NCBI GenBank assembly: GCA_903945375.1
Contig: CAJAVP010000097.1
Coordinates: 1 to 38,733, forward strand
Length of the DNA: 38,733 nt
Source: an uncultured Methylococcaceae bacterium
GTDB lineage: Bacteria > Pseudomonadota > Gammaproteobacteria > Methylococcales > Methylomonadaceae
Reading direction: 5' to 3'
This document shows, piece by piece, positions 27,531-36,699 of this stretch. The notes under the pieces are model-generated. The model did not search any database. It was not told the DNA's origin and saw only the letters and a list, made by a program, of their open reading frames with translations. The number at the start of each line of letters is the position of its first letter. Within the stretch, counting starts at the first letter, position 1. A program made the translations under genes and the position numbers.

Positions 27531-27893
27531 ATGTCAGAAACAAACAAAATCATATTGGGTATCGTTGTTTTCTTTGCCGCCGGCTTTATCATGGTGGGAA
27601 CCAATAAGCAGCAATCAAAAGAACAAATGGAAGCGGCATCAAATATTAGAAACTATGTCGCTATTCAAACCATGGCCAATGACAAATGTCCAATTGCCGT
27701 TAAAAAAGAGACCGGAGAACAAGTTTTTTTCCCCTCCGAAACACAAAGTGATAAAGAAACCTATATCACACTTAAATGGGTTGGTGAAAACAGTAAAAAC
27801 GGTGGCTTTAAAACGGCTTCTTGCACATTAAAAGCATCTTTAGGCGGTATTTCAGAACTCATTATTGATGATAAAGTGGTCATCAAAAAATAA
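27531..27893 (+). CDS. Small membrane-anchored protein of unknown function, 120 aa
   Basis: One N-terminal hydrophobic helix (IILGIVVFFAAGFIMVG, about 7-23) is followed by a charged, soluble ~95-residue domain. That domain has two cysteines (in DKCPIAV and ASCTLKA) that could pair if it faces the periplasm. No known family was recognised. AGAGGA precedes the ATG at good spacing. A -10-like TATAAT lies at 27439-27444 and a 12-bp palindrome CTTAGGCCTAAG at 27499-27510 is placed like an operator between it and the ribosome site. It appears to be a single-gene unit. Confidence 0.7.
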   Translation: MSETNKIILGIVVFFAAGFIMVGTNKQQSKEQMEAASNIRNYVAIQTMANDKCPIAVKKETGEQVFFPSETQSDKETYITLKWVGENSKNGGFKTASCTLKASLGGISELIIDDKVVIKK

Positions 27894-28143
27894 ATTTATT
27901 GACTGATTCGACTCGCGCAGCCGGCAAATCACTGATTCACCGGCGGCGTGGACTTGACTGAGCGTTATCTAAATACTCGAAGCCAACAAATAGTAAAAGA
28001 CTAGCCAATTGACTTATGGCCTAGATCCATCCAACGCCGCCTAATATCAAGCACTGCCGAAAACACAGACTAAAAACTCAACAATTCCATGGGATTCAAA
28101 TCCTATTTATATGAATTACTGACCATCAATTGATAACCGCTTG
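27894..28143. other. Intergenic region upstream of relA
   Basis: These 250 bases hold no gene. The only structure seen is GCCGG (27920-27924) with CCGGC (27940-27944) across a 15-base loop, without a T-run. The relA promoter must lie here but cannot be placed with confidence. Confidence 0.35.
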
Positions 28144-30255
28144 ATGAAAAAGAACGCTGATTCTACGAACCATTCCCTGTACGACGGTTTTTCTGAGCCC
28201 GATCGCCAGCAAATTGAATTGGCATTAACGCAAATTGCCTTGATTCCTGACGATCCCCATTATCATCGCCCCAAAGGCGTAGAAGTAGCGGCTATTTTGA
28301 TGGAATTTAATGTCGATCTGGAAACCATCCTCGCCGCCATCTTAAGTGATCCGCGTTTATTACAACTAAATCCTAAGCCGGATATTAAAAAATTGTTTGG
28401 TCATACCGTTGGCGCATTAGTCAAAGATGTCAATTGGCTGAACACCATCACCGTTTATTCACTGGAAATGACCGACCAGCCTAATCAAGCTGAAATACTG
28501 CGGCGAATGCTGCTGTCTATGACTCAAGATGTGCGTGCGGTATTAATAAAACTCGCCTTTCGCGTTAAACGTCTACGCGGATTACCCAAAGAATCTTATG
28601 AAATCAGACGCTTTATTTCCCAAGAAACGCTGGATATTTATGCCCCGATTGCCAACCGTATGGGCATACACCAGTTAAAATGGGAACTAGAAGACATGGC
28701 TTTTCGTTATCTCAAGCCGCAGTCATATCGTCGTATCGCTAAATCTTTAAATGACAATCGCGTTGCCAGAGAAAACTTTGTCCAGCGTTTTATTGAATTA
28801 CTCAAACACACATTAAACGAAGTTGAGATTGAAGCCGAAATTTCCGGTCGCCCCAAACATATTTATAGTATTTGGAAAAAAATGCAGCGCAAGCAATTAG
28901 GCATTGAAGAGCTGTATGATTTACTGGCTGTGCGCGTTATCGTTGATAACCTAGCCAATTGTTATGCGGTATTGGGTGTTGTACATGGTCAGTGGCAGCC
29001 CATACCGAAAGAATTTGACGATTACATTGCTAATCCCAAAGAAAATGGCTACCAATCTTTGCACACTGTCATTTTAGACCCTGACGGCATTCGTATTGAA
29101 GTGCAAATCCGCACTCGCGCCATGCACGAATTTGCCGAATTGGGTGTTGCCGCTCACTGGTCATATAAAGAAGGCGGCAAACACGATGCCGCTATTGAAA
29201 AAAGCATCAGTTCGTTACGAAAATTATTAGAGAATCGCGATGAGGACGAAGTATTGGGAGAAAGTTTTCGTAATGAACTCTTTCATGACCGAGTTTACGT
29301 TCTGACCCCTAAAGGACAATTGATTGATTTAATCAAAAACTCAACCCCATTGGATTTTGCCTACGCTATTCATACCGAAGTCGGTCATCGTTGCCGTGGC
29401 GCAAAAGTCAATGGTCGTATAGTGCCATTAACCTATACCTTAAAGTCTGGCGAGCAAGTTGAAATATTAACGGTAAAAGAAGGCGGCCCTAACCGCAATT
29501 GGATTGATGTCAATTTAGGCTACTTAAAATCTGCGGCCGCCATCAGCAAAGTTAAAAACTGGTTTAAAAATCAACAGCAAGCGCAAAACATCACCACTGG
29601 AAAATCAATTTTAGACAAAGAATGCCAACGCTTAGGCATCAAATCCCCAAATCTAACGGAATTAGCCAAATATTTTAAACAGCCCGATGCGGATAAATTA
29701 TTGGAAACGATTGGGCGCGGTGATATTAATAATCGTCAACTGGCTTCTTTTTTTAAAATTCCTGAGTTAGAAACGACATCAACAAAGCCGCAAACCGTTA
29801 AACTGGTTAATAAGTCCGCTGTGGCGGTTGAAGGCGTGGATAATGTCCTAACTTCATTTGCCAGTTGCTGTACGCCGGTTCAAGGCGATGATATTGTGGG
29901 TTATATTTCCTTAAAAAAAGGCATCACCGTACATCGAAAAGATTGTGACAATATTCAGCATTTAAGTCCTGAAAAACAAGGACGATTGATTTCTGTGTCG
30001 TGGGGTGCAAAAAAAGCCAGCTATTTTGTCCCGATAGTTATCCGAGGCTTTAATGGCCCTCACATGCTATCAGAAGTCTCGCAAATTTTAGCACAAGCCA
30101 AAATTCATATCGCGAATGTCGCAATGGACACTCACCCCGATTTCTCGGCCTTACTCAATTTAACTATTCAAATTGAAAATACTGATCAATTGAGCCTAGT
30201 TTTAAACAAAATTGGCTGCTTGTCTAACATCGCTGAAGTCAAACGTAAAACCTAA
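28144..30255 (+). CDS. relA: GTP pyrophosphokinase (p)ppGpp synthetase RelA
   Basis: The 703-residue RelA/SpoT homolog keeps the order hydrolase-like, synthetase, TGS, zinc-finger/helical, ACT. The hydrolase-like half lacks the HD pair (AAILSDPRLLQ where SpoT has HD, and LIKLAFRVKRLRGL for KLADR), so it is inactive for hydrolysis. The synthetase shows RPKHIYSIWKKM, and EFDDYIANPKENGYQSLH with the acidic EXDD motif typical of monofunctional RelA rather than the RXKD of SpoT. TGS begins near VYVLTPKGQLIDL, the CCT motif is FASCCTPVQGDDIVG, and the C-terminus is an ACT domain. It binds stalled ribosomes with uncharged tRNA. The start is ATG 28144, directly after an in-frame TTG. Its end is nine bases from the convergent chemoreceptor gene. 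Confidence 0.94.
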   Translation: MKKNADSTNHSLYDGFSEPDRQQIELALTQIALIPDDPHYHRPKGVEVAAILMEFNVDLETILAAILSDPRLLQLNPKPDIKKLFGHTVGALVKDVNWLNTITVYSLEMTDQPNQAEILRRMLLSMTQDVRAVLIKLAFRVKRLRGLPKESYEIRRFISQETLDIYAPIANRMGIHQLKWELEDMAFRYLKPQSYRRIAKSLNDNRVARENFVQRFIELLKHTLNEVEIEAEISGRPKHIYSIWKKMQRKQLGIEELYDLLAVRVIVDNLANCYAVLGVVHGQWQPIPKEFDDYIANPKENGYQSLHTVILDPDGIRIEVQIRTRAMHEFAELGVAAHWSYKEGGKHDAAIEKSISSLRKLLENRDEDEVLGESFRNELFHDRVYVLTPKGQLIDLIKNSTPLDFAYAIHTEVGHRCRGAKVNGRIVPLTYTLKSGEQVEILTVKEGGPNRNWIDVNLGYLKSAAAISKVKNWFKNQQQAQNITTGKSILDKECQRLGIKSPNLTELAKYFKQPDADKLLETIGRGDINNRQLASFFKIPELETTSTKPQTVKLVNKSAVAVEGVDNVLTSFASCCTPVQGDDIVGYISLKKGITVHRKDCDNIQHLSPEKQGRLISVSWGAKKASYFVPIVIRGFNGPHMLSEVSQILAQAKIHIANVAMDTHPDFSALLNLTIQIENTDQLSLVLNKIGCLSNIAEVKRKT

Positions 30256-30264
30256 TCTTCACGC

Positions 30265-32490
30265 TTAAAATTCTTCCCATTCCGTATCATCGAAATTGGA
30301 TACTGGCTCAGCCGCACGGGCTTTTTTGCTTTTATAGGTTTGAATCTTCACCACAACAGGTGCTTCTGTAATCGCATTTTCAATACCGCCTTGCTTTTCA
30401 TGGGTGCTAACAGTGAATTGCTCAACCGTGGCGGATAGATTTTGTGCTTGATCTTCTAGTGCTTCTGACGCAGCGGCTGCTTGCTCAACTAATGCCGCGT
30501 TTTGTTGAGTGACGTCATCCATTTGGGCAATCGCTTGATTGACCTGCTCAATACCGGATGTTTGCTGAATAGATGCCGCTGCAATCTCATTCATAATGGC
30601 CGTCACGCGACCAATTGAATTAACTATTTCTTCCATCGTGTGACCCGCTTGGATCACTAACTTACTACCATCTTCCACTTGATCAACTGAATCACCAATC
30701 AACTTTTTAATTTCACCCGCTGCTGCGGCCGAGCGTTGAGCAAGATTACGTACTTCCCCAGCGACCACCGCAAAACCACGACCTTGCTCGCCCGCACGAG
30801 CGGCTTCGACCGCCGCGTTGAGTGCCAAGATATTGGTTTGAAAGGCAATGCTATCAATTACCGAGATAATATCGACAATTTTTCTGGAAGACGCATCAAT
30901 AGATTCCATAGACGCGACCACTTTTCCAACCATTGTCACGCCTTTATCGGCAATTTCAGCTGCGTTTCTCGCAAGACTATTCGCCTGTTTAGCACTTTGC
31001 GTATTCGCTTGTACCGTAGACGTCAGTTGTTCCATGCTCGCAGCCGTTTGTTCAAGACTCGCCGCTTGCTCTTCGGTACGGTGCGATAAATCATTATTTC
31101 CAGAGGCAATTTCTTTAGCTGCCATATTAATCGCGTTAGTTGCTATTTTGATGTCACTGACTAAGCTCTTTAAATGCTCACCCGTGCCATTAATACCGTT
31201 AATGACTTTACCAAAACTGCCAGGATAAACCTTATCAATCGTTTTAGTCATATCGCCCAAAGCCATCGCACCGGTTACCGATAAAATATCCTTAAAGCCT
31301 TGGTCGCAAATATCGATCAACTGATTAAAGTCTTCCAAGATGTCTTTAAACATGAAATTGTATTTTGAAACATCCGCACGTTTAGAAAAATCACCTTTGG
31401 CCCCCGCATCAGCAAGTTCATCAATCTCATGGCTGACATCAAACAGTGTCTGCTTAACACTATCAATCGCCTCGGTAATTTTGGCTTTATCCGCCGGCAA
31501 ACGATCCATATCAACACTAAAATCACCTTTCGCATAATGGCTAATCACTTCCACTGTTCGCATATTTAAGTCAATATGTGAGCGCACCATCGCATTGAGT
31601 TTTTGTGCCATATGACCGTAAGTACCGGGAAATTGACTGGCATCAATCTGCGTCCAAATATGTCCTTGATCATGATTGTTTGACATGGCGTCCAACTCTG
31701 AGACAAAACCCATGATAGATGACTGAATATTTTTTATCGCATAAAGCAAGCTTGAGTTATCTCCCTCATCTAGCTCAATCGTACGACCAAAATTACCCTT
31801 AGCGATTTCCTTAGCGATACCTTTAGCATAGAACGGATCAATACCCAGCTGCTTATAGAGAAAACACGATAAATAAAAAGCGATAAAAAGACTAAAAACC
31901 ACGACCACCGAGGAAATAAGTATCATCGACCAAAATGCCTTGTGTGCATTAGCTTTCATGATCTCAGCCATTTGTGTGGTCTTTTGTGCCGCTGCTTTTT
32001 TAAATTTACCAACTAAATCGCTTAACTTGATTGATGATTCATCGAACTCCTGCATGATACGATTACCCGACTCAATTCCTTGATCAATATAGCTAGATGC
32101 CATCCGTTTGCCCAGTACATAAAATTGCTCGAAAGCCAGATTAATAGCCGTCAATTCTTTTTTTTGTTCAAGATTTATCGTTTCAGAGGCCTGCAATTGC
32201 GCCATTTTAACCTTAAAATCAGAATAATAAGTTTCAGCATCTTGGTAAGCTTTGGGATCATGCGTCGCTGACACGTCTGTCAAATACTGTTGGACTTGTA
32301 TAACATCAATTACCATATCCGTTGCCGCATCGGCAAAAGGTATGAGCTTTCCATTTAAATCATCTATTTTTCGTTCAGCGGCTGATAAAAACGCCAAACT
32401 AATCACCATAATGATTGCCGACATGGCTATCAGGCTGAAGAATCCCAGTAAAATTCTGGTTTTAAAGCTCACAAAAGTAATTTTAAACAT
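30265..32490 (-). CDS. Methyl-accepting chemotaxis protein
   Basis: From the ATG at 32490 the protein has 741 residues. A membrane helix (about 9-30) precedes a ~150-residue helical periplasmic sensor of 4HB type, then a second helix ([20 protein letters not shown]). Next comes a region of several HAMP-like units (for example [25 protein letters not shown] and [12 protein letters not shown]). The signalling hairpin contains [20 protein letters not shown] and [20 protein letters not shown], the conserved tip that binds CheA/CheW. It ends EWEEF, a methylation-enzyme tether of the W--F kind. The frame extends upstream to a TTG at 32529, but ATG 32490 starts the hydrophobic segment. The ligand is unknown and no che genes are nearby. 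Confidence 0.93.
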   Translation of the reverse strand: MFKITFVSFKTRILLGFFSLIAMSAIIMVISLAFLSAAERKIDDLNGKLIPFADAATDMVIDVIQVQQYLTDVSATHDPKAYQDAETYYSDFKVKMAQLQASETINLEQKKELTAINLAFEQFYVLGKRMASSYIDQGIESGNRIMQEFDESSIKLSDLVGKFKKAAAQKTTQMAEIMKANAHKAFWSMILISSVVVVFSLFIAFYLSCFLYKQLGIDPFYAKGIAKEIAKGNFGRTIELDEGDNSSLLYAIKNIQSSIMGFVSELDAMSNNHDQGHIWTQIDASQFPGTYGHMAQKLNAMVRSHIDLNMRTVEVISHYAKGDFSVDMDRLPADKAKITEAIDSVKQTLFDVSHEIDELADAGAKGDFSKRADVSKYNFMFKDILEDFNQLIDICDQGFKDILSVTGAMALGDMTKTIDKVYPGSFGKVINGINGTGEHLKSLVSDIKIATNAINMAAKEIASGNNDLSHRTEEQAASLEQTAASMEQLTSTVQANTQSAKQANSLARNAAEIADKGVTMVGKVVASMESIDASSRKIVDIISVIDSIAFQTNILALNAAVEAARAGEQGRGFAVVAGEVRNLAQRSAAAAGEIKKLIGDSVDQVEDGSKLVIQAGHTMEEIVNSIGRVTAIMNEIAAASIQQTSGIEQVNQAIAQMDDVTQQNAALVEQAAAASEALEDQAQNLSATVEQFTVSTHEKQGGIENAITEAPVVVKIQTYKSKKARAAEPVSNFDDTEWEEF

Positions 32491-32625
32491 GATGTTATGG
32501 CCTGCTGATTGGGATAAGGAACAAAGCAATTATTATATTCCAGCCTATTCAAAACGGTGCTAGAAAGTTTTGTCATCGAAATGACACCGCCTTACAGATT
32601 TTAAAGCCGACAATACTACAATCAT

Positions 32626-32759
32626 TTAGGAATGAGCATGGATAACTTAGCAAGTTGCCAATAGTCACAGTGCAGGCTTCGCCTAAAGCGCCAACAGTAG
32701 GCTTGCTCTAAGCGAAAAAAAACATTCCAGCCGCACACCGTTTTCATGGTCATTCCTAA
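32626..32759. repeat. Intergenic inverted-repeat element (about 134 bp)
   Basis: Fourteen of fifteen bases match between TTAGGAATGAGCATG (32626-32640) and the reverse complement of CATGGTCATTCCTAA (32745-32759). The repeats bound a ~134-bp segment between the chemoreceptor start and the sorbosone-dehydrogenase-like gene. A minus-strand frame covers it without known similarity and is not called. The layout resembles a small non-coding mobile or palindromic element, but target duplications are not evident and no second copy is in the window. Confidence 0.5.
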
Positions 32760-32802
32760 GCTTATGAACGCTGATTTACACGGCGTTTGCTTAACAAAAA
32801 TT

Positions 32803-33933
32803 TTATCGAGCCTGCGCTTGATAAGTGACTTGATAAATAGCCCCTTGCTGATCATCACTTACCAATAAGCTGCCATTCGGCAAGGTTAAAATATCCACCG
32901 GCCGACCTAAAACACTACCATCTTGTTGCAGCCAGCCACTCATAAAATCCTCTTCAGCCACAGGCTCGCCCAGGCTATTGAATTTCACTAATGCAACACG
33001 ATATCCCTGCGGTTCACTGCGATTCCATGAGCCATGTTGAGCAACAAACAGTTGCTTTTGATAGTAAGCCGGAAATTGCTGACCTTGATAAAAACGTAAT
33101 CCTAAGGGTGCGACATGCGCTTTGAATTTCCAAACGGGTGCTTTAAATTCATTGCAATGTTTACCCTTTGCTAACTCAGGGTCGGCAATTTCACCGCCAT
33201 GACAGTAAGGATAACCGAAATGTTCGCCTTTTTCTGTCCATTTGTTTAGCTCATCTGGCGGCACATCATCACCCAAATGATCACGACCATTATCACTAAA
33301 AAACAATTGGTTGGTATCTGGTTGCCAGTCAAAGCCAACGGTATTTCTAATGCCTTGTGCGAGTATCTCAAGATCACTACCATCCGCGTTTAGTCTGACT
33401 AACGAGGTATAAATTGCTGCGGAGGGTTGGCAGCTATTACATGGCGCACCAACTGCGGTGTAGAGTTTACCATCGGGTCCAAAGCGCAAATACTTCCAGC
33501 CGTGGTGTTTATCTGTTGGAAACTGATTGTATATCACGACCGGTTTGGGTGGATTAGCCAGATGCGTACTGATTGCATCAAAACGTAAAATTTGATTAAT
33601 GTCGGCCACATACAATGCGCCGTCCTTAAATACCACACCATTCGGCATCGTTAAACCTGAGGCAATCAGCCAATGCGACCTTGGCTTGCCCATACTACTC
33701 GCGGGCTCTACCGCATACACCTTGCCTTCTTTGCCCGTACCGATGTACACAACACCATTGTCGCCTAATGCCATACTCCGTGCATTCGGTAAATTTTCGG
33801 CATACACCGATACACTAAAACCGGTTGGCAGATGTAAGTTTTTAAGCAGCTCTTGCGTAACCGCTTGTGCTGAAGCCTCCGCTCCAAAGATCAGTAACAG
33901 ACTGGTCAACACGATTTTTTGCAATTTAATCAT
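32803..33933 (-). CDS. Secreted PQQ/sorbosone-dehydrogenase-like beta-propeller protein, 376 aa
   Basis: A Sec signal peptide (IVLTSLLLIFGAEASAQA, about 6-23) leads into a soluble glucose/sorbosone dehydrogenase-type propeller. LHLPTGFSVSVYAENLPNAR opens it, VYIGTGKEGKVYAVE follows, and the active-site-like GIRNTVGFDWQPDTNQLFFS and DNGRDHLGDDVPPDELN lie mid-protein. AQHGSWNRSEPQGYRVALV and GRPVDILTLPNGSLLVSDDQ come near the end. APCNSC gives a CxxC. Members use PQQ to oxidise sugars in the periplasm, but many homologs are uncharacterised, so the substrate is open. It is a single-gene unit, divergent from htpX with 128 bp between. Confidence 0.85.
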   Translation of the reverse strand: MIKLQKIVLTSLLLIFGAEASAQAVTQELLKNLHLPTGFSVSVYAENLPNARSMALGDNGVVYIGTGKEGKVYAVEPASSMGKPRSHWLIASGLTMPNGVVFKDGALYVADINQILRFDAISTHLANPPKPVVIYNQFPTDKHHGWKYLRFGPDGKLYTAVGAPCNSCQPSAAIYTSLVRLNADGSDLEILAQGIRNTVGFDWQPDTNQLFFSDNGRDHLGDDVPPDELNKWTEKGEHFGYPYCHGGEIADPELAKGKHCNEFKAPVWKFKAHVAPLGLRFYQGQQFPAYYQKQLFVAQHGSWNRSEPQGYRVALVKFNSLGEPVAEEDFMSGWLQQDGSVLGRPVDILTLPNGSLLVSDDQQGAIYQVTYQAQAR

Positions 33934-34061
33934 TAGATTCTCTTCCTTTAATAATTTTTTATTAAACTTTGTGCCATAGTATCACTCTGAATTCGGGTTG
34001 AATTAATTTATTCAATCCCAATTTATCCATCTCCCTCATTTAATTCTAAAAGGCTTTCACC

Positions 34062-34937
34062 ATGATGCGAATTTTACTTTTCTTGGCGACCAATGCCGCA
34101 ATACTGGTAGTGGTCAGCATTATTTTTAATCTATTAGGCATCCAAAGCACGTTGGATGCTCAAGGTGTCAATCTGGATCTGAGTAGCTTACTTGTCATGT
34201 CCGCGATTATTGGTATGACAGGCTCGTTCATATCCTTGATGATGTCAAAATGGTCGGCAAAACGCGCAATGGGCGTTGTTGTAATCAATCGGGCAGACAA
34301 CCAAACCGAGCAATGGCTGCTCGATGTGGTGACCCGACAAGCCCTACAAGTTGGTATCAACACCCCAGAAATCGGTATTTTTGATGCGCCTGAAGCCAAT
34401 GCTTTTGCAACCGGCATGAGCAAAAACAGTGCCCTCGTTGCGGTCAGTACGGGCTTGCTCAGCCGTATGAACGCCAATGAAGTCGAAGCGGTCATCGGTC
34501 ATGAAATGACTCATGTGGCTAACGGCGACATGATTACGATGGCGTTAATGCAAGGCGTTGTTAACACTTTTGTGTATTTTTTCGCCACGCTCATTGGTTA
34601 TTTCGTCGATCGCGTGGTGTTTAAAACAGAACGAGGTTATGGCCCTGCGTATTACATTGTGCAAATGCTTGCCCAAGTTGCATTAGGTATTCTTGCCTCG
34701 TTATTGGTTATGTGGTTTTCCCGTTACCGTGAATTTAAAGCCGATGCCGGTGGTGCAAAATTGGCAGGGCGTGAAAAAATGATTGCCGCCTTACGCGCCT
34801 TACAACGTGCTCATGAAGCACCTGAACTACCGGGACAATTGGCTGCATTCGGCATTAACGGCGCGGGTGCGCGTAAATTATTTATGAGCCACCCACCCCT
34901 TGAAGAACGCATTGCCGCGCTTCAAAACGCAGACTAA
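34062..34937 (+). CDS. htpX: Membrane zinc metalloprotease HtpX
   Basis: The 291-residue protein begins MMRILLFLATNAAILVVVSI, as in E. coli HtpX, with two N-terminal helices. It has the zinc motif GHEMTHVANGDM (His147, Glu148, His151) and a further glutamate in YREFKADAGGAKLAG. Two more helices lie between (VVNTFVYFFATLIGYFVDRV, VALGILASLLVMWF). It degrades damaged inner-membrane proteins under envelope stress; in enterobacteria it is Cpx-regulated, but no such site could be seen here. Length and start match the family. Confidence 0.97.
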   Translation: MMRILLFLATNAAILVVVSIIFNLLGIQSTLDAQGVNLDLSSLLVMSAIIGMTGSFISLMMSKWSAKRAMGVVVINRADNQTEQWLLDVVTRQALQVGINTPEIGIFDAPEANAFATGMSKNSALVAVSTGLLSRMNANEVEAVIGHEMTHVANGDMITMALMQGVVNTFVYFFATLIGYFVDRVVFKTERGYGPAYYIVQMLAQVALGILASLLVMWFSRYREFKADAGGAKLAGREKMIAALRALQRAHEAPELPGQLAAFGINGAGARKLFMSHPPLEERIAALQNAD

Positions 34938-34994
34938 TATAGTTCTCAGACAGGCACACAGCGTTGAATCATTGCAACTTAGCAATTTCGTAAT

Positions 34995-35024
34995 GTGGCG
35001 TACCAACCTAGGTTGGTACGCCAC
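34995..35024. repeat. Perfect 30-bp loopless palindrome between htpX and tpsB
   Basis: The arms are GTGGCGTACCAACCT (34995-35009) and its exact reverse complement (35010-35024), with centre AACCTAGGTT. It lies between the htpX stop and the stop of the convergent secretion gene. There is no T-run on either strand, so it is not a classic terminator, though it could still form a strong hairpin or be a REP-like repeat. It shares length and ten-base centre with the palindrome at 14642-14671. Confidence 0.8.
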
Positions 35025-35063
35025 CTACTCACATCATCATCCTGACTACCTTTAACATCCCAA

Positions 35064-36641
35064 TTAGTAGCGTACGACAATGCTGGCGTGAATACGCGCA
35101 TCACCCGCTTGAGTGCTTACCGCGTCATTCAAGGCATTCGCCACGGCAATTTTTGCTTGGATATGATCTTGCCATTGCCAATTCGCACCGACACCGGCAC
35201 TGCTTAAATGCCAATCACGAAGACTGCCAGGCAAGGCATTATTGGAATAACCGTGTCCGTAATCATAAAAGGCGAATAAATTAACTTTTTGCCAAGCGGG
35301 TGTTGTTATTTCAACTTTGATAATTTCGCCACTGTCGGCACTGGTTTCCCGTTCTTGATAGCCTCTAACATCATAACTGCCACCGACGCCCAACTGCTCT
35401 CCGGCAATCAGCGAATCACCGCTGTATTGTGCACTAAATTGCGTTTGAATCAGCCATTGCTGGATAGCGTATGAAAAACTTGAGCCATAACGTAGCACAT
35501 TCCAATTCTGCGTAGCCGCAGACCTTGTCCGACTGTAATCCATCTGGCTGTTGTAATCACCGATACCGGCATTACCTAGCCATTGTACTTGGTAAGTAAA
35601 ATTGGCCGTTTGCCAAGGATATTCGGCTTTATAAAGCACCGTGACTGGTGTACTACGCACATTGCTGCCGACTGGAATATTTTGAAATTTGATGTCATTG
35701 GTGAAATAACGATTATCCAAACCAACCTCTAACCAATGCTCATAACGCGCTAATCTGGGCAGATGTTGCTGATAATGAATGCCGTACATTTCACCCGAAC
35801 CTGTTACGGAAAAGCTGCCCACCGTGCCATTATTAACATTGGAATAGGCGTAATAGCTATTGAGCCAGCCGCCTAGCGCATATAACGGCAAGCTATAACT
35901 CGTACCATACTGCTGAACACTATCCGCATGATCGGGTGACGTGGTGTAGCTTGCATTGATAATATGATCTAAGCCCCACACGTTGCTGTGCTGCAACGCG
36001 CCTGTCATACGAATATTGCCGGAGGTTTTGGTGCCTACGGTGTTAAAAATGAGCGATGCCTGATAGGGTCGTTGCTCGCGAATAGTCACTTTCGCATCAA
36101 TGTTATCTTGTGTTTCGCTGGGTTTAAACGTCAGTTGCAGTTGTTTAGAGGGATGTTTATTGGCGACTTTCAACTCTGCGGCAATGCTTTCCATATTGGG
36201 AGAGGCATTCGTATTTAAACTTGGTAGGCTGATCAAAATATTTTGTTTATCAAAATAATGATTACCCTCGATCGCCACCTCACCTAAGGCGAAAGAGACG
36301 ATTTTAAATTTCACTTCACCGCTATTTAGCGTTTGTGGTGGCACGATAACGCGATAAAACGCATAGCCCTGCTCTCGGATTAATTGCTCTAGTCCACTAC
36401 TAGCTGCTTGCAGTTCTTGTAAATTAAATTGTCGATGCTGTAAGGTTTGCAAATAGGCGCTGATGATGTCAGAGGACACCGGAACCTCACCTTCTACGCT
36501 AAACTTCTCAACGGTAAAGCGTATTGCCTGCGGTGTTTCTGCGTGACAAAGCATCGGCAATAAACCTAATCCGGCATGAATAAACAGGCATCCCAGTACG
36601 CGGAAGCCTGTAGGAATTTTGGGGTAGAAGAGTCTTTTCAT
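35064..36641 (-). CDS. Two-partner secretion outer-membrane transporter (TpsB, FhaC/ShlB family)
   Basis: From the ATG at 36641 the protein has 525 residues. A signal peptide (GFRVLGCLFIHAGLGLLPML, then CHA) is followed by two POTRA domains (first RFTVEKFSVEGEVPVSSDII, then KIVSFALGEVAIEGNHYF) and a beta-barrel. The L6-type motif VRGY appears in GVGGSYDVRGYQERE, and it ends in the aromatic C-terminus ASIVVRY for Bam insertion. It exports a partner TpsA exoprotein across the outer membrane. An ATG at 36737 with a good ribosome site (AAGGGA) would add 32 residues and overlap the FecR gene by 38 bp, but puts the signal peptide internal. It is the last gene of the tpsA-fecR-tpsB run. Confidence 0.9.
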   Translation of the reverse strand: MKRLFYPKIPTGFRVLGCLFIHAGLGLLPMLCHAETPQAIRFTVEKFSVEGEVPVSSDIISAYLQTLQHRQFNLQELQAASSGLEQLIREQGYAFYRVIVPPQTLNSGEVKFKIVSFALGEVAIEGNHYFDKQNILISLPSLNTNASPNMESIAAELKVANKHPSKQLQLTFKPSETQDNIDAKVTIREQRPYQASLIFNTVGTKTSGNIRMTGALQHSNVWGLDHIINASYTTSPDHADSVQQYGTSYSLPLYALGGWLNSYYAYSNVNNGTVGSFSVTGSGEMYGIHYQQHLPRLARYEHWLEVGLDNRYFTNDIKFQNIPVGSNVRSTPVTVLYKAEYPWQTANFTYQVQWLGNAGIGDYNSQMDYSRTRSAATQNWNVLRYGSSFSYAIQQWLIQTQFSAQYSGDSLIAGEQLGVGGSYDVRGYQERETSADSGEIIKVEITTPAWQKVNLFAFYDYGHGYSNNALPGSLRDWHLSSAGVGANWQWQDHIQAKIAVANALNDAVSTQAGDARIHASIVVRY

Positions 36642-36699
36642 AAAGTTATTCTGACGTAGTGATCCTGAAAATCCTAGAGATGTACCGGTTTGACTATGA

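Noticed and set aside
32622-32858. 78-codon minus-strand frame across the inverted-repeat element
   Set aside because: It runs through both repeats and into the sorbosone-dehydrogenase-like gene in another frame, with no ribosome site or domain.
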